Below are positions 6,392 through 6,873 of a DNA stretch of 6,873 bases, one piece after another. The first letter of the stretch is position 1; each line of letters opens with the position of its first letter. The translations under genes were made by a program, and so were the position numbers. Origin of the DNA: Chryseosolibacter sp966080355 (GTDB lineage: Bacteria; Bacteroidota; Bacteroidia; Cytophagales; Cyclobacteriaceae); NCBI GenBank assembly GCA_966080355.1, contig CBHROW010000301.1, positions 1-6,873 of the forward strand, given 5' to 3'. A model generated the notes under the pieces. That model worked only from the letters and a program-made list of their open reading frames with translations, made no database searches and was not told where the DNA came from.

Positions 6392-6873
6392 TTATTTAAG
6401 CTCATATTTCACTTTTGCTGCACCGCGGTTTGCTTTTGCCCGAGCTTCTTCTATCGATCTCCCTCGCGCGAGGCAAACGCCCATCCTTCTTTCGCCCTGA
6501 ACTTCAGGCTTGCCGAACAATCGCAGTTGGGTGTCAGGCTCAGCCAACGCGCTCTCGAGATTTGAAAAAATGATATTGTCGGAGTGGCCTTTCACGAGAA
6601 TAACGCTTGACGCTGATGGCCCGTGCTGCGCGATGTTTGGTATGGGTAAGCCGAGGATAGCGCGAACATGCAACGAGAATTCAGAAAGATCCTGTGAGAT
6701 CATTGTAACCATCCCGGGGTCGTGGGGACGTGGCGAAAGTTCACTGAAATAAACTGTGTCGCCCTTCACAAAAAACTCGACTCCGAAGATCCCGATTCCT
6801 CCAAGGGCATTTACAACCTGGCCGGCAATATCCTGAGCCGCTTTTAGTGACGCTGGTGACATCGGATGCGGTT
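6392..6873 (-). CDS. purT: Formate-dependent phosphoribosylglycinamide formyltransferase (GAR transformylase 2), C-terminal part
   Basis: PurT uses formate and ATP to formylate glycinamide ribonucleotide, the third step of purine synthesis, without folate. About 160 C-terminal residues are present; the 5' part (about 235 residues in E. coli numbering, where the whole protein is 392) lies beyond the right edge. The frame runs through the edge and reads PHP just before MSPASLKAAQ, so the ATG at 6862 is an internal methionine, as in PurT proteins with MSPxALxxAQ. The ATP-grasp metal site is visible: GVEFF and SELSPRPHDPGM, whose two glutamates are 12 residues apart like Glu267 and Glu279 of E. 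coli PurT, followed by ISQDLSEFSLHVRAILGLP. The C-terminal domain ends in KVKYELK. No terminator is evident before the membrane protein gene 55 bp downstream, so read-through is possible. Confidence 0.95.
   Translation of the reverse strand, partial: PHPMSPASLKAAQDIAGQVVNALGGIGIFGVEFFVKGDTVYFSELSPRPHDPGMVTMISQDLSEFSLHVRAILGLPIPNIAQHGPSASSVILVKGHSDNIIFSNLESALAEPDTQLRLFGKPEVQGERRMGVCLARGRSIEEARAKANRGAAKVKYELK

Noticed and set aside
6860..6862. ATG at 6862 as the start of a short protein
   Set aside because: The frame continues to the window edge, and the residues around this ATG match an internal segment of PurT.

Overview
The window reads as ordinary chromosomal DNA of a free-living Bacteroidota bacterium (a Cytophagales/Chitinophagales-type lineage is my guess). 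The basis is the protein style: a Bacteroidota-like GH20 hexosaminidase tail, A-rich ribosome-binding regions with little Shine-Dalgarno signal, moderate GC and tight gene packing. The species cannot be named from sequence alone, and I found no mobile element, RNA gene or CRISPR array.

Layout: (1) the 3' end of a plus-strand gene with the C-terminal domain of a GH20 beta-N-acetylhexosaminidase (to 284). (2) Convergent and directly abutting it, a minus-strand 501-residue XRE-family regulator of the RamB/ScfR type (285-1790). A strong rho-independent terminator for the hexosaminidase transcript (295-343) lies inside the last codons of the regulator gene. (3) A 220-bp divergent intergenic region (1791-2010) with eight copies of AGCGA/TCGCT in alternating orientation, including a nested palindrome and a 14-bp inverted repeat. 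(4) A plus-strand glyoxylate-shunt operon: malate synthase A aceB (2011-3627), then isocitrate lyase aceA (3657-4970), closed by an intrinsic terminator (4999-5027). (5) A minus-strand group: the C-terminal half of purT (6392 to the window edge), a 128-residue three-helix membrane protein of unknown function (5950-6336) and a RarD-type EamA transporter (5026-5943).

How it works together: AceA cleaves isocitrate to glyoxylate and succinate, and AceB condenses glyoxylate with acetyl-CoA to malate, so the pair allows net carbon assimilation from acetate and fatty acids. The divergent regulator belongs to the family that includes RamB, which controls aceA/aceB in Corynebacterium glutamicum. The simplest reading is therefore a local regulator that controls both itself and aceBA through the repeated AGCGA-type sites. 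No aceK is present.

I see no wholly new system. The parts most worth following up are the operator-like repeat cluster with its hairpin in the aceB leader, the degenerate metallopeptidase motif and C-terminal cysteines of the regulator, and the terminator embedded in a coding sequence.
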